Counted from the stretch's first letter, positions 11,646 through 23,761 are shown. The stretch: 64,000 bases of DNA from Cryptomeria japonica (GCF_030272615.1 NC_081405.1:609262677-609326676); one strand, 5' to 3'. Notes: generated by a model not told the origin, from the letters alone. Numbers and translations: made by a program.

Positions 11646-12806
11646 TTTACAAGTTACCTAGGGTTACGGTTTATATTTTACCTTGGCCATGAAATGCTTT
11701 TAATTTTGTCCTTCTACAAGCTTTCTTTTTTCTCAATGACCTTCTCATCTGGTTAAGCATGGTTTAAGTTATTTCCTTATGGTTTTTGCATCATTCACAA
11801 CCTAGCCCTATGTTCTAGTGCTTTTGTCTTAGCCATTTTCTATAACTCATATCATTCATAAGTTGTTTGTTCCTCTTTTTTTTTTAAAAAATTTTGCCTT
11901 GTGTTTCGCCTTGTCCCCATGATTCCCTAAGGATATAAATTTTGTGCATGTTCTCTAAGTTGTTTTTAAGTCAAAATGTTTTAATGACCTTCAGCACTCA
12001 TTGAAATATATTTTGTGCCTTATCAAGCATTTGAGTTCCATTTGAGGTGCCAGCTTATTGATCTTTTAAAGGGGTAGCTGGGAACTTGATGAAACCTTTT
12101 GAAGCATTTCACCAAGCTCTGAGTTATTTTGTTTTGTAGGTTTTACTAATGGGTTGATACTTAGTCCCTTGGCAAGATGAACCAAAGATCTTCTCATGTC
12201 TTGAGTGTCATTGAAAAGTGGAGAGGTTGATGTACTTGGAACTCGCTAAGTTTTCCTTTTCGCCTTAGCAAGTGTCTGGGAAGGTGGGCCATAAAGTGAT
12301 AAGAGGGGTTGCTTGGAATTTGTTGAGAAAAATTTTCTTGTCTTGATGAGTTTCTAGGAAGGTAAGTGGTAGGTGTTTCTTCTACAATTGTAAGGGGTCC
12401 AATGTGTCAACCCGAGACTCCTTGAGAGCTCATCTTTTTTTTAATGAGCTTCGAGGAAAGTAATGAATAGACAATTAGAGAATACTTGGGAGTCATTGAC
12501 AATTTTCAAAGTAGTTTTGTTTGAACCAAGGATCAATGTTTATTACTTGGTGAAGCTTCAGGAATTTCTCTACGAGTTCAAATAGAAAGAATTCTCTCCA
12601 TCAAATAAAATTTGAATTTCTCTAGTGGTCATTAATGCTTTTTGATTGACCAATGAGATTTAAACTTTTGTTTCTACTTATTTTCACCATCAAAGTTCAC
12701 AAAAATAGAATTAATGAACGAAATGACTATAGAATAAAAATAGTTGTTTGCATTTTTTGACTCATTGTGAAGAATTAAGATAGTTGAGAAGACTGAAAAT
12801 CAGAGT
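11646..12806. other. Unassigned DNA
   Basis: Moderate complexity, no supported coding frame. A T-run with A-run (11876-11890) is the only simple sequence. Origin unknown. Confidence 0.45.
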
Positions 12807-12811
12807 AGCAA

Positions 12812-13451
12812 TGGGGAGATCCGGTAGAGAATAAGAGGAGAAGAGGTGAACTGGTAGAGTTTATCAACAATGCAGCAGTAGATGAGAGTAGCAAAAGAGT
12901 GAACTAGTGTAGAAGAGAAGGTGTCTCACTGGCAGAAGGAAGTTGTGTGCAGAAGCTGCAAAACTCTATTGCAACTAGGATATTAACTTTGTTTTTGATG
13001 TTATCATTGAGATCACTAAGTTATAGCTTGGTGAAGGGGTTGTAGCTCCTTTGGGTTGTAGCCCATTTACAAGCTAGGGGTTGGTTCTCCTTGGGTTAGT
13101 GCCCTAAATCGGGGTTTGGTGCTCCTTGGGTTGGTGCCCTAAATTAGGGGTCGTAGCTCCTTGGGTTGAAGCCCTAAACATTGTAATAGATTTCATTGTG
13201 AGGCTAGAGTGGAGTAGTAGACTCCAACAACATTGCTCACCGAGGTTTTTTCCATCTTGGATTTTCCATGTACATACTAGTGTTATATGATGTCCCTTAG
13301 TGTAAATGGATTTTTGATTAGTCTCGCCACTAACCGGTAATTATGCATTGTGTTAGATCCTATAACCGTTATACTCACATAAGTCAATTAAAGGGAAAAA
13401 GTTTGAGAACCACTGATTCACCCCCCTCTCAGTAGTGGATTGTGTCTAACA
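12812..13451 (+). repeat. Solo LTR, Sirevirus-like
   Basis: The 3' end carries the local LTR signature: ACCGAGGTTTTTTCC, GATTCACCCCCCTCTCAGT (C tract 13421-13426) and terminal GTCTAACA. No primer site follows it. The five bases after it (agcaa, 13452-13456) also occur at 12807-12811, directly before a TG, suggesting a 640-bp solo LTR with a TSD. A 5-bp match can arise by chance, so the left edge is less certain than the right edge. Confidence 0.6.
13036..13180 (+). repeat. Minisatellite inside the solo LTR, about 34-41 bp x 4
   Basis: Four imperfect units start GGGGTTGTAGCTCC (13036), GGGGTTGGTTCTCC (13077), GGGGTTTGGTGCTCC (13111) and GGGGTCGTAGCTCC (13147). Each continues TTGGGTT..(A/T)GCCC. 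It lies in the part of the LTR expected to be R/U5. Confidence 0.8.
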
Positions 13452-14595
13452 AGCAATTCATTTGAACATGTCTAATTTTCTAGCAACAAAAGAATTTAAA
13501 TTCTTTCCCTGTTGAAGTGTTAAAATTATTTTCAATGAGAAAATAACTTTCCTCAATAATTAAATGATTCTCATTAACTCTACTTCCATCATCAATCAAA
13601 GAAGAAATCAAACTAAAAACAATATGATCAAAACTTGAAGGCATACTACTGAGTAAGATTTTTGTTAACACAAAACATTGCACCCTTGTTGAACACTAAT
13701 GCTTAACAACCTTTTGAAACATTGAAAAAATCTCCAAGTGTGCAACCTTGTACATGTGAGGTTTAATCTCCAAAGAAGGTTGCCTTCCTTTCTAATCAGG
13801 GTGAAGTGTTAGACCAACCCAACACTTTTAAAACCTACTCCTAAGCCTAATCTAATACTGGCAAAGGAAAAGGAAGAAGAAATGCTAAAAGTGAAAAGAA
13901 AAGTGATACACATATATTGAAATATATTTCTTTCCCTGTACCTATGAATGCACAACACATCAATAAACCACCCAAGGAATACATAAATCCTAGTCTATAA
14001 ATTATCTCCAAAGAAAAACAAAAATACTATAACCTAATATGATGTTCAGAGTGATTGAGAGATATCGTCAAACAACTCACATAAGCATGTATTTTACACA
14101 ATCTAAAGTTTAGAAATAAGGAAATAAAGATTCAAAATAAAAAGTGAATAATACATAATGTATTTGATAATAGAGATAGGGTAAACCAAATAATTTATTA
14201 ACATGACGGCAAGGAAATTACAATTGTAGAAATAATAGAGTTATATAAGAGAAAAGAGAGAAGAACCCCAAAAAAATGTTACAAAATTGCCTTTGTATCT
14301 CAGGGATAACTAGAATAGAACATTGGGTTCAGAAAACCCTAACCGACTAGGGTTAGACTATAGAGGAAAATAAATCAGATCAAATTTGATTGTGTGCATG
14401 CTAGATTAGATCTCCTGGGTGCTATTGTAGTTGATGGAGTAAGAAAATTAGGAAAAATCCCCATGGTTTACACTTTAATGGCCTAAAAAATACTCTACCA
14501 GGAAAGAATGCCAATTGTTCCATAAATGGGCATGGGCACCCCTAGAAAATGCCTACAACAGTGAGAAGAGTAATGGCGATTTTCCTATAGTACCT
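13452..14595. other. Unassigned AT-rich DNA
   Basis: Only short frames; no motif or repeat partner recognised. The first five bases are the presumed TSD of the solo LTR. Confidence 0.45.
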
Positions 14596-14675
14596 GGAAG
14601 TGGTTGAGAGCGCAATCTAATTAGATTTTGCATATCGATGGGACCTGCATTCAATTCCAACCCAAAAGGATGGCA
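14596..14675 (+). repeat. Candidate tRNA-derived SINE head
   Basis: AGTGGTTGAGAGCG near 14599 resembles a pol III A box with tRNA D-arm, and GCATTCAATTCC near 14647 resembles a B box (consensus GGTTCGANTCC), 48 bases apart. I cannot fold it into a good cloverleaf, so a working tRNA gene is unlikely. No tail or TSD was identified. Confidence 0.3.
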
Positions 14676-14864
14676 ACCACCATGGCACCCATTTGAAATC
14701 TAATATTTATCCCTAGATTTGAATCTTGGCTGCTAGATCCTCCCTTTACATGTGGATGAATGACTAAGATACACCCAAAAAAGACCCTCAAAGATCCTCA
14801 ATGATAAAATAAAACACAACCTTTGATCTCACCCTTAAGTGAAATTGAAACTATATGACTAAGC

Positions 14865-15060
14865 CCATCAATTACAAGATTGTAACCTAGCCCACAATGG
14901 TTACAAAGAAACCAAGATGATGCAACCTAGCATCCACTTAACCATTAGCCACCAATTGCAAGATTGCATCTTAAGATAGCATTAGTTCTCAACCACTGTG
15001 ATGATGCGGTGAAACATCCATAGTAACCCCTAGCCTCCAATTGCAAGATCGTAGCCCAAA
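14865..15060 (+). repeat. Imperfect tandem repeat, about 84-bp period
   Basis: The core CCA(C/T)CAATT(G/A)CAAGATTG recurs at 14865, 14949 and 15034 (the third as CCTCCAATTGCAAGATCG), giving spacings of 84 and 85 bases. Flanking words (ACCTAGCC, ACCATTAGCC, ACCCCTAGCC) recur in step. The array is low copy and diverged. Confidence 0.65.
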
Positions 15061-15299
15061 TTTTCCACATCACTAACTGCTACGAACCTATGATCCAACA
15101 TCGAGTAGCTACCACTAAGCCCATCGCATGTTATATTGTAGCATGTGTGGTTATATTCTTGTTATTTGTGATAAGTTTTGAGCTAACCTTGAAATATAGG
15201 CTGATAATTTGTATAAGTATATGTAATAATCATATGAGAGATGTATCTGCGAGTGTATCCAAATGTGCGTGATTGGATAAGTGTGTGAACAAATGTTTT

Positions 15300-15764
15300 G
15301 ATATTTTGGAAGTGTGAAGTAGTGTCGCAGAGCAGATCAATTTGTGTGCTTAACAAGAATTGTAACTAGGCATGAGGAGATGTTATTTTATCAATTCATG
15401 ATCTTCTAGATGTAATCCAAATGTTTTTGTAAGACAGTGAGTCTTCTTAAGGGTTGTATCTATCTTTGTTATCTATTTTGAGTAGTAAGCTCTAGGTAGT
15501 GTACCAGAATGCATGTGCCTTCCCCATTGTAATATTTAATATACTTCTAATAGGGTATAATCATATTGTAGGTTGGTTTCCACCATGTTTTTTCCCTTGA
15601 TTGGGTTTTCCATGTCAAAAATCTTTGTGTGATGTGTGTTATTGGTTTGGTGTTGATTTATGTTTTCATTGATAATTATCAGATCTGAATTTGTGTTTGA
15701 GTTGAATAAAGTTTGTAAGAAAATTTAATCACCCCCCTCTTAGTTTGCTGCATTGTTTCTAATA
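15300..15764 (+). repeat. Decayed LTR end related to the copia LTRs at 37612 and 43772
   Basis: The order of words matches the copia LTR: GTAAGACAGTGAGTCTTC..AAGGGTTGTA, TTTGAGTAGTAAGCTCTAGG, CCCATTGTAA, TTTCCACCATG-TTTTTCCCTTGATTGGGTTTTCCATGTCAAAAATCTT, then the C tract (15732-15737) and a mutated terminal TTTCTAATA where TAACA is expected. No primer site follows, so it is a solo or truncated LTR. The left edge could not be set. Confidence 0.6.
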
Positions 15765-16160
15765 GGCACAAGCTACAAAACAAGACTTATAAACCTAAAG
15801 CTAACTGCAATAGGGTAAGGTACAAATTTACAACTTTCAAAAAAAAAAACTATATGAATAAAATTATCTCCATATGTTGATTACAGACACTATTAAAGCA
15901 CAATCTCTAAGCTTACTAAAATATCCAAACCACCCGATCTTCCATATTATTGCATCTATAGATCCATTATTACATCTGCGCTACAATACCATCTTTCACA
16001 ACAACACAAATCATATTAAGATCCTTACATCAAGTCACACATATTCACTACCAAATCCAATTCACATATCTCGTATGTCCATCATCATCCAACTTAATCA
16101 CATCACTCATATATATTTCTCTATATTCTTTGAAACAAATCATTAAGTATAACCAATTCT
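15765..16160. other. Unassigned AT-rich DNA
   Basis: The open frame at 15874-16146 is low-complexity (H, I, N, T, S) and looks like chance. The LINE 5' end should lie near here but shows no sharp edge. Confidence 0.45.
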
Positions 16161-16269
16161 TGTGAGGATGTGGATGGGTGGGAGAAGCAGGATTTTGAAC
16201 TTTGAATCTTTGAGAATTGTTTCAGAGTGTGTTGGTGTCGGCTTTGAGAATTCACATACTGATATGGCA

Positions 16270-16984
16270 CAGGGACTAAGTAGAAAGCAAGGAAAAGAGG
16301 ATCTAAAAGAGACAGACCCGGATAAAAATATTCAGGTGGACTCGGGGGGATAGTTGACTCGACTGATGGAAAGCATCAAAGGGGGAATGCTTTGGAAAAG
16401 TATACTTAAGTGGCTTCCCCTGATCCCAAAGATTGTGAATCTCTTGTTGGATTCACCAAAGGATAGGAGGTTGAAAAGAGAACCCAAAATATGGTGGGGG
16501 CCACTGGACATGAAGGCACTAAACAAAAACCATGGGAGTCTTTGTTCAGAGTTAACCCTAACGGTAAATCTATGTTTGCTCCAGTCAGCAACATCTCAGA
16601 TTTGGTAAATGATAAGTTTACTATTTTCATCCTTCACTTGGTCATAGATCACAATATCTCTTGTATTTATAGAATTCTGATTGGAAAATTTATGGGCCCT
16701 AGGCCAAATGTCAAAGTTCTTAGGGCTTTTATCAAAAATAAGTGGAGAACCAATGGCCAAATTCTTGCTTTTGCTCTCCCTAAGGGATACTTTTCTTTTG
16801 AGTTTTCATGTAGGGAGGAAATGTTTGTTGTGAAGAGTGGTGGTCCCTTGGTTATAGGCAAGTCCTCTTTGTCTTTGAGGAAATGGACCACAAACCTAGA
16901 CCTTTCAGATGCCATTTTTTAAAATCTTCTAGTTTGGGCAAGACATCCTGGCCTCCCATTAGAATATTGGAACAAGGATGTCTT
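16270..16984 (+). pseudogene. LINE ORF1, first part (DUF4283-like domain)
   Basis: After a hydrophilic N-terminus the frame at 16491-16922 reads G-K-F-M-G-P-R-P-N-V, W-R-T-N-G-Q-I-L, L-P-K-G-Y-F-S-F-E-F, G-G-P-L-V-I-G-K-S-S-L-S-L-R-K-W, the conserved core of the DUF4283 domain found in plant LINE ORF1 proteins. It continues past a stop as H-P-G-L-P-L-E-Y-W-N-K-D-V-F and is then cut at 16984 by the LTR element. ORF1 proteins bind the LINE RNA. The N-terminal 200 bases need a frame change, so the start is not certain. Confidence 0.75.
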
Positions 16985-18195
16985 TGTTAGGCCCAATATG
17001 GAAAGCTAATTTACTGAGAGGGGAGGGGTGAATCAGGACTTCAAAACTATTCTTCAAAAACAACTTTACTGTTATGCATAAACCGAATAGAGTAGTAACA
17101 TAATATAAAGCTAAAACAAATAGATAACAATCATACATGATTCACTCCATAACACATATATTTTGGTTACGTAGAAACTCTTGGTTAGAGAGAAAAACTA
17201 TGGTGGGGATGGCACCCACAACTTCACTACTGCAATAATAAAGGTTGCTTGGTTAGAGCTACATGTTTAGCTATTTCTGATAGCTTACCCTGTTAGGAGT
17301 ATTAAGATCTATTAGATCTACCTTGCTAAAGGATTTTACAACACTTAAACTAAATGTTGCACCTAGTTAGAGGCTTACAATTTATAGACTTGATTAGAGT
17401 CTTTTACCTTGTTAAAGGTTTCTCTTACAACTTCAAAATATTACATTAAAATCATTACAAATATCTGCAACTTTACATCTGAAATGTTATAGCAGATTCT
17501 ATGTGCTTAGAATAAGATTACCTTGCTTATAGCATACCTCGGTAACCCATATAGTAACTCAGTAAAACCTTCTGTTTACTTTGTTCTTTGACTATTCTCT
17601 GAAATCCTTCTCAGTGACCTCTATGTCTCTGTAATAGTCATAACACTTAGTGCTTTCGCATGTCTTGCTTCATATATTTCTATATCTTCCCTTCTACCAT
17701 GCTACATGTATATATTTGATCTTAATCCATGTTGTATAAATAGATCTCTTATGTCGGTGATCCATTCATTGCTTCTATATTACAAATATATTTTATCGAA
17801 TAAAAAACCATGCAAAATATTTCATTGGTTAGATGACCTCAAAATCATACACAATCTTTAAGTGCAATTTCCAATGAGATAACAGTTCTTTAAGTGCAAT
17901 TTCCAATGAGATAACAGTTCTATGTGCCTCGATCTTGTAACACATTTTCATATGTATGTCTAGGTTTAATGAATCTGGTAACACATTTCACTTAGTGTAT
18001 ATCAACTCGGTGTGTCATCTTTGCTACTCGGTAGACATGGAATGATACTCGGTGTATACTATGCTCTGAGACTACTTTCTTCTATAACCAACTAGACTGT
18101 ACATACCGACTGAATATTTTGGTAGAGATAACCGACTAGAGTATATAGAATAACTTTTGAACATAAAACTAATGGCAACTTGATAAGTAGCAACA
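16985..18195 (-). repeat. 3' LTR of the gag+ORF2 element
   Basis: Plus-strand edges TGTTAGGCCC and GTAGCAACA match 23824-25000. It differs from its partner by a perfect 32-bp tandem duplication at 17855-17918 and by small indels near 17985-18060. Confidence 0.92.
17855..17918 (+). repeat. Perfect 32-bp tandem duplication in one LTR
   Basis: The unit beginning TCTTTAAGTGCAATTTCC occurs at 17855-17886 and again at 17887-17918 with no mismatch. The 5' LTR has it once (near 24695). It arose after insertion, or during the last reverse-transcription cycle. Confidence 0.9.
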
Positions 18196-18570
18196 ATCTC
18201 CCCTTTTGACAATAGTTGAGATATTTGACAAAAACTACTTTCAAAGTTATAACTCAATAATCTATATACTTGCAAAATTTGACTATACTGATAGTATATA
18301 CAATAGTCAATGAAATAGTAAATCCAGATATACTCCCCTTATCAATATACTATACAAAACTTTGATTTTCCCTGCTCGGTGATCAATGTTCTGTGTGTTG
18401 CACTTGTCCTTTGCTTACTATTCTGTTCACTTCTCTTGGGTACTCTTCTTACTTTGCTCGATATACTCCCCCTATATACTATACTCCTTTTGTTTGATGT
18501 TATAGTTTGATGCTTTGAATACTATATCACTCCTTTAATACTGTATCACTCCCCCTTTTTGACAAACATC
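18196..18570 (-). other. Polypurine tract and upstream duplicate
   Basis: In element sense GTCAAAAGGGGAGAT directly precedes the 3' LTR (18196-18210). GTTTGTCAAAAAGGGGGAGTG lies about 340 bases upstream (18548-18568). The duplicated (T)GTCAAAAGGGG(G)AG motif parallels those at 8711-8875 and 42376-42523. Confidence 0.75.
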
Positions 18571-18575
18571 AAAAC

Positions 18576-21500
18576 TTAATTACCATTCGATGGTGGCAGC
18601 TGGTCAAAAATGGATTTGTACTTGGTTCATGCTTTGGTGAGAGTGACAGAGAGTGCATCCTTTACACTGTCCATTAAAGAATTATGGGCTCGAATGTCAG
18701 CCAATAATGATATTAAGCCATCTAAAGTGCTTCCCTCTTGTGTAGTAGTTAGGTATGTGGCTTGGTTGATCTGTTCTTGGATGGATGAAAGATGAGGAAG
18801 GAATAATGTCTGAAGTGTCATTATGTCCATCCTGATCTTGTGTTCTTCATTTCTTAGGTCCAATTGTTGAGCCATGAGTTGTTGTAACTTTGTATAGAAA
18901 TTCTGAACTGAATTGGGCTCTCTGGCCAACTTATTTGAGAGATTGGTGATCTCCTTCTCAATTGCTTCTATTTTATTTTTGATGTCTTTATTGAATAAAG
19001 AAAATGTACAGAGTTTCTAAAATAAATAAAGAATGTGCTTGAGTTGAGGAGTCAACTCAGCAATAAATTTGACAAGTTTAACTTTGCTAATGGCTATAGC
19101 TTTCTGTACCTCTTCTATCATTTTTCCAGTGAGCTCTTTCTCTTTTAGCTTGCTCAAATATTCCGATGCATCTACTCCAGATGTTTCTATCTTTGTGTTA
19201 GGATTTCATCTAGTTGAATGTGGATGGCTGCATCTGTTGACATTATAGCTTCAGGTAGCATATCTATTAAGAGTGCTTTCACCATCTAAAGTACTTTATT
19301 TTTCTTTTGAATCGCCATTTGCTTCTCTTGTTCAGCCTTTGCTTTGCATAGTTCACCGAAATCAATGAGTGCTTGACCCTTTAATTTTGATATATCAACA
19401 TTGGGCAACACTATTGGTTTTGACAAATCAACTTTAAAACTATGCTTTTTCATCTTCTTTTCTTTACCTTTCATCGATGGAACTAAGACAATGGCTTGTG
19501 AGGCTTGATGAGCCTTGGTAGGTTGCTCGGTAGAGGCAACACTTTGTTCGGTTTCTTTAGCCTCTATAGAGTCCTTTGGTGTCTCGGTACTCGATGTCTT
19601 AGTTACAACATTTTCAGTGCTAGAAGGTGCTTGAGATGTCTGTTCTTGAGTAGTACCTTCTCCTACTGTAGACTTGTGACCTTCGATGCCTTGATCCATA
19701 TCCTGAGGGGATTCGGTTGAGATAGGTTTATTAATTGGGGGATAAGGATAAACTTGTTCCAAGACTGATTCACTGGATACAAGTTTTGCATATGCATTAC
19801 TTTCTATCATTTCCTATTCTGGTGCCTTTGTATCCATGATATCTTCATCTATTTGAATGGTGTTAGTAGGGTCTTGCTCGGTATCATCAGGATCTTGCTT
19901 GGTGACATCAACAATTTCAACTATAGCTTGCTCACCAGTATCCTTGATTTTAAAGATTTCCTGCCACTGTGCTTTTGTCTCATTTTCTACTTCAATATAC
20001 AGCCCATTCATCAATTTTAAGGCTCTTTGTTTGACAAGAAACTTTGAGTTGTAGGTTGTTAGATGTTCCTTTATTTCAGCGACTGACATGTCAAGAAAGA
20101 GATGTACTAGACTTCTTTCTCTAATTTGTTTCTTCGAGTCCATTGCATACTTCCACCTATTGTCAATATGTAAATATAATTCATTTGGAAGTGACTTAGA
20201 TAGTTCCAATGGAGCCAACTGGAATTTTAGAAGTGTGTAGATGACAGCTTCTTCAATTTGTCTCTTTTCATCATTATTTCTGGTTTCATACTTAACATAC
20301 CTAAATCCTCCAAATCCACCTTATTCTTTCATATTAGCACAAGAATTTTCAACACTATGTACATTTACCTTCTTGCTCTTGACAATCTGAAATTTGCTAG
20401 CATCCTCAGATTCAGTGTCACTAGACTCTTTTGCCAAAATGAGTCTCCGAGTAGTTTTCTTGTAAGTTTTTGTTACCTTGGGAACAATAACACTCTTTGC
20501 TTTCTTACTCGGTGAAGCCGCAGATGCTCTAGTGTTAGGTCGCTTTGCTGGTGGAGTCGATGAGGCCTTTGATGTGTCCTGTTTCTTTCTTTTCAACACT
20601 TTTCTCTTAGGCAATTCGGTGCTCAATGTTATAGTTGCCTCTTGGGCTTCAGATTCCTCTTCGGTAATGGCTAAAGTGCCTTTAATAGGTGTGGAGGAAG
20701 AATCTTCTCCAAATTTCTTCGATAATGCCTTGATCATCTTTGTTGCCTTTCTTGTAGCTTTGGGTACTACAATGCTCATTTGCTATTGTGTGATGTCAAA
20801 ATCAATCTCGTAACCCATCGATAACAAAGATTGAGTTCTCGGTTCCAAAACATTCACATAACAGTAATCAGTATCTACTTCAAAACATATGTCATTTTTG
20901 TATTTCTCCACTAGTTGGGGTGGAATCCAGTACCTGTTATGCATTTTCTCTTGAAATTTGCTGAAGTAATCATCCATAATATCATTAAAATTATCACCTA
21001 ACTTCTTGATGAAGTCATAAATCTGATGGGTGATTGGTCGGTGTAGTTCCCAAACAACTTTACCAATTGATGGAAAGAATTTTTCAAAATAGAAAAAAAT
21101 GCATACAAGTAGTGATCCAAACTTTAGTGTATTAGCCGAGTTGTTCTTCTTCGGCTTCCTGATGGTGTTTAGATTCTCAAATAGGGTTTTCAGAAACACC
21201 TCACATAGATCAATTTTCATTCCCTTTTTCACAATTTTGTATGCTAGGTCTACTGTTGCACAAGGTACACTGTTTTCCCTTGCCAATTGGAAGAAACAGT
21301 AACCTATTACTCTAATGGCAAATTTTAGTTCTGCATCAGTGACATTATTTAGTTTCAGCCCTCTGCAATCTGATTCCACGTCGGTTAAACTGATCAATTC
21401 CTTCTGTGATATCATCTTTTGGGCTCCGGCATGATCATAAATAGGGTAACCGGTAATCAGATGAATGATTTCCTTGGTAATATTAAATGGTTGCTCCTCT

Positions 21501-21859
21501 AACCACATGAAATCATCATGAACTTTGCTCAGAACAAACTTGACCCACTGGGGTTTGAACACATAGGGATAGGTTAGGGCTTCAGTTAATCCCTTGATCT
21601 TGTTGTGCTCATACTTGCTATTCAATTTACCATCTGTGCATAATTCATCGTAGGTGTCTTTGATTTCAACATGACTGAGTTCTTCAACATTACATTTGGT
21701 GAAGAATCTCACATCCTCGACTAATAACACTCTATCCGGGATGAGTGAAAAAGCGGTTTTGTCATCCAGTTCAGATGCAACTTTGGGAGTCAAAGAGTAT
21801 TTTAGTGAGGGCTTTTCAACATTCTTGACAACAATGGGATCTTGGATCTTAGGTGCCAT
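18576..21859 (-). pseudogene. Second ORF of the non-autonomous element; function unknown
   Basis: Start is ATG at 21859; the terminal stop is TAA at 18576-18578, about 1,090 codons, broken by stops at 20780 (TAG), 20317 (TAA), 19811 (TAG), 19283 (TAG), 19018 (TAG) and 18624 (TGA) and by a frameshift near 19215. Parts in order: a globular, fairly hydrophobic N-terminal region of about 350 residues (aromatic-rich, with I-T-G-Y-P-I-Y-D and W-I-P-P-Q-L-V-E-K-Y); a basic low-complexity region with nuclear-localisation-like clusters (K-R-K-V-L-K-R-K-K-Q; P-P-A-K-R-P-N-T-R); an acidic and T/Q-rich middle; and a coiled-coil C-terminus. No protease DSG, integrase DDE or RT YxDD motif is present. It lies downstream of gag, where pol would be. 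Extra ORFs are known in some Sireviruses, but I recognise no family here. The ending coil resembles that of 6830-8659. Confidence 0.7.
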
Positions 21860-22409
21860 TTGTAGATTTCAGATAAAAACTAACAAAAGATCCTTAGGGT
21901 TTCGGGATTTTGAAACGACAGATGCTTCGCACTTAGCATATAATAGCAACTTAATAAGATCAGTAAACTAGCTTAACAATGCATTGAGATTGGTGTAAAT
22001 ACCTTGAATTTGCTTTGTAGGAGGTTTGATCACTTTGGATTCGCTTTGCTCTGCTCTCTCAAAAACTTGGTAAGTAAAAATGACCGCGAAAATGCTTTAA
22101 GTACACAAAATACCTTATCAGGCTCCGTGCGGGTTAGGTCAAAAACATTAAATGCACTCGGTTCTATTAAACTTTCTTTCCTTTTGCGCTTTAACTGAGT
22201 AACCAAACTTCCTTCATTTACCGACTTGACAGGTTTCTTGTATTCACCGACTTGATAGGTTTCCTGTATAGTCCTCCAAAAGACTTTGATATAATTTCAA
22301 ACTTACTACTACATCTTTAACTATGCAGATTTTGAATTAAGTACATAATAAAATAGGAACTGTTAAGATTTAACCTTGAGAGAATGCAATCCCTTCACAC
22401 CTTTACTGA
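21860..22409. other. Spacer between gag and the second ORF
   Basis: About 550 bases without a supported frame; 22150-22260 has repeated ACCGACTTGACAGGTTTCTTGTATTC-like words. A promoter or splice site for the second ORF could lie here, but none is evident. Confidence 0.5.
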
Positions 22410-23761
22410 TTAATTTGGAATAGGAGCACCTAACTCGATAGGTAAGGTGCTTTCATTAATTGACACAATTTCCTTCTTTTTCCAAATCATCTTTAATTTT
22501 TCTTTTATTTCCTCAGTGTCTTTTCTAGGTTGATCTATGCAATCTCAAGCCAAGTGTCCAAATTTGTGACAATGAAAACATGCCATACCAGGATTTCTCC
22601 ATGATCTTCGGTTGTTCATTCCAAACCTTATAAAGCAGTTGGCACTTATATGTCCATATCTTCGACAAAATTCACACCATATCCTTGTATTGTAATCCCA
22701 TGGTACTGCAGAATACTGTCGGTAAGGATCTGTGTGAGTTTGGTAACCTCTAGCATTTTCTCGGTGTGTAGACCACATATAGTTCTTTTGCTTAAACCAA
22801 CACTTCTTGGCACTATGTCCATATCGATTGCAGTTTTTACAAAACCCTTTGAATTTTGCATTCTGATAAGTATTAATAGACTTTGTCCTATATTGATTGG
22901 ATGTGTGACCATATTTACTGGAATTGTAACAATAACCATTGGACTTAGTGACATTTGGTTGCTTACCTTTTCTGATTTGGCACATGTTGGCAGTGTGACC
23001 TTGATTTCCATAGTAGTTGCAAATTGACTTCTTTCTTTTGATGTTCTTCTTGATTCCACCTTGCTTTGATGATTTTCCTCTCTCAGTAGTATGGATTCCT
23101 TCTCAGTAGAGTCTTTTCCTTTGTAACCGAGTCTTGCATCTTTGTTGGGTCCTCTTGTATTCAGTTAGTCATCCAACATCTTTGATGATTCATAACTCTT
23201 CTTCAGTGTTTCTTTGGATTTCTTCTCTGTTTCAAGTTCATTGGTCAACCTTGATACTTCAAGTTTCAATGCTTGATTCTCATCATCTTTCAGATTTGCT
23301 TCATGATGTGCATAACCTAGTTGATCTGATAGGTTTTGTTGATTTCCAGTCATCCTTGTGACTTCATCATTCTTATATGATACTAAGACTTCAAGTTGTT
23401 GTTTCTCTCTTTCTAGATCTCTTACTTTATCCTCGGTTGTCCTCAATGCATCAAGATTTTCAGTCATCTATGTGCTGAAATGTTCATGTTCTCTTTTCAT
23501 TGCTTTTAGTTGATCAGCTAGTGCTTTTCTCTTTTCTTTCAATACTCCAATCAATTCTCCAGTCTCTTCAAACATATTGTTCTCAGATGATGTCTCAATT
23601 TGTTCCACTAACTCTTGAGAGTCTTGCAAATCATCAGATAATCTTCTTCTCACTTTAAGAGATTTTTGCATTTGTCTTTGCATGTCTACAATCACTTGAT
23701 TAGCATGATCCAGCTCTTCTTGCAGATACATAATCCTCTGAGATTGTTTATAACCTTCCAT
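22410..23761 (-). pseudogene. gag of the non-autonomous element (coiled coil + CCHC array)
   Basis: Start is ATG at 23761, 49 bases past the primer site. The N-terminal 200 residues are heptad-rich. After stops at 23465 (TAG) and 23162 (TAA) and a frameshift near 23000, a Cys/His-rich region carries at least four knuckles: C-K-N-C-N-R-Y-G-H-S-A-K-K-C, C-E-F-C-R-R-Y-G-H-I-S-A-N-C, C-F-H-C-H-K-F-G-H-L-A followed by a stop before its last Cys, and a degraded C-Y-N-S-S-K-Y-G-H upstream. A multi-knuckle gag implies nucleic-acid packaging. The same coil-plus-knuckle layout occurs at 6830-8659. Confidence 0.8.

Noticed and set aside
13036-13180. CRISPR-like repeat array
   Set aside because: Units abut without spacers and lie in an LTR of a plant genome.
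14596-14675. Functional tRNA gene
   Set aside because: Box-like words are present, but I could not form an acceptor stem or a good anticodon arm.
15874-16146. Open frame of 90 codons before the LINE
   Set aside because: Low-complexity H/I/N/S/T composition typical of AT-rich noncoding DNA.
22646-23059. Alternative minus-strand frame over the knuckle region
   Set aside because: The overlapping frame at 22545-22985 carries the CCHC motifs; this one is a shadow apart from its first part, before the frameshift.
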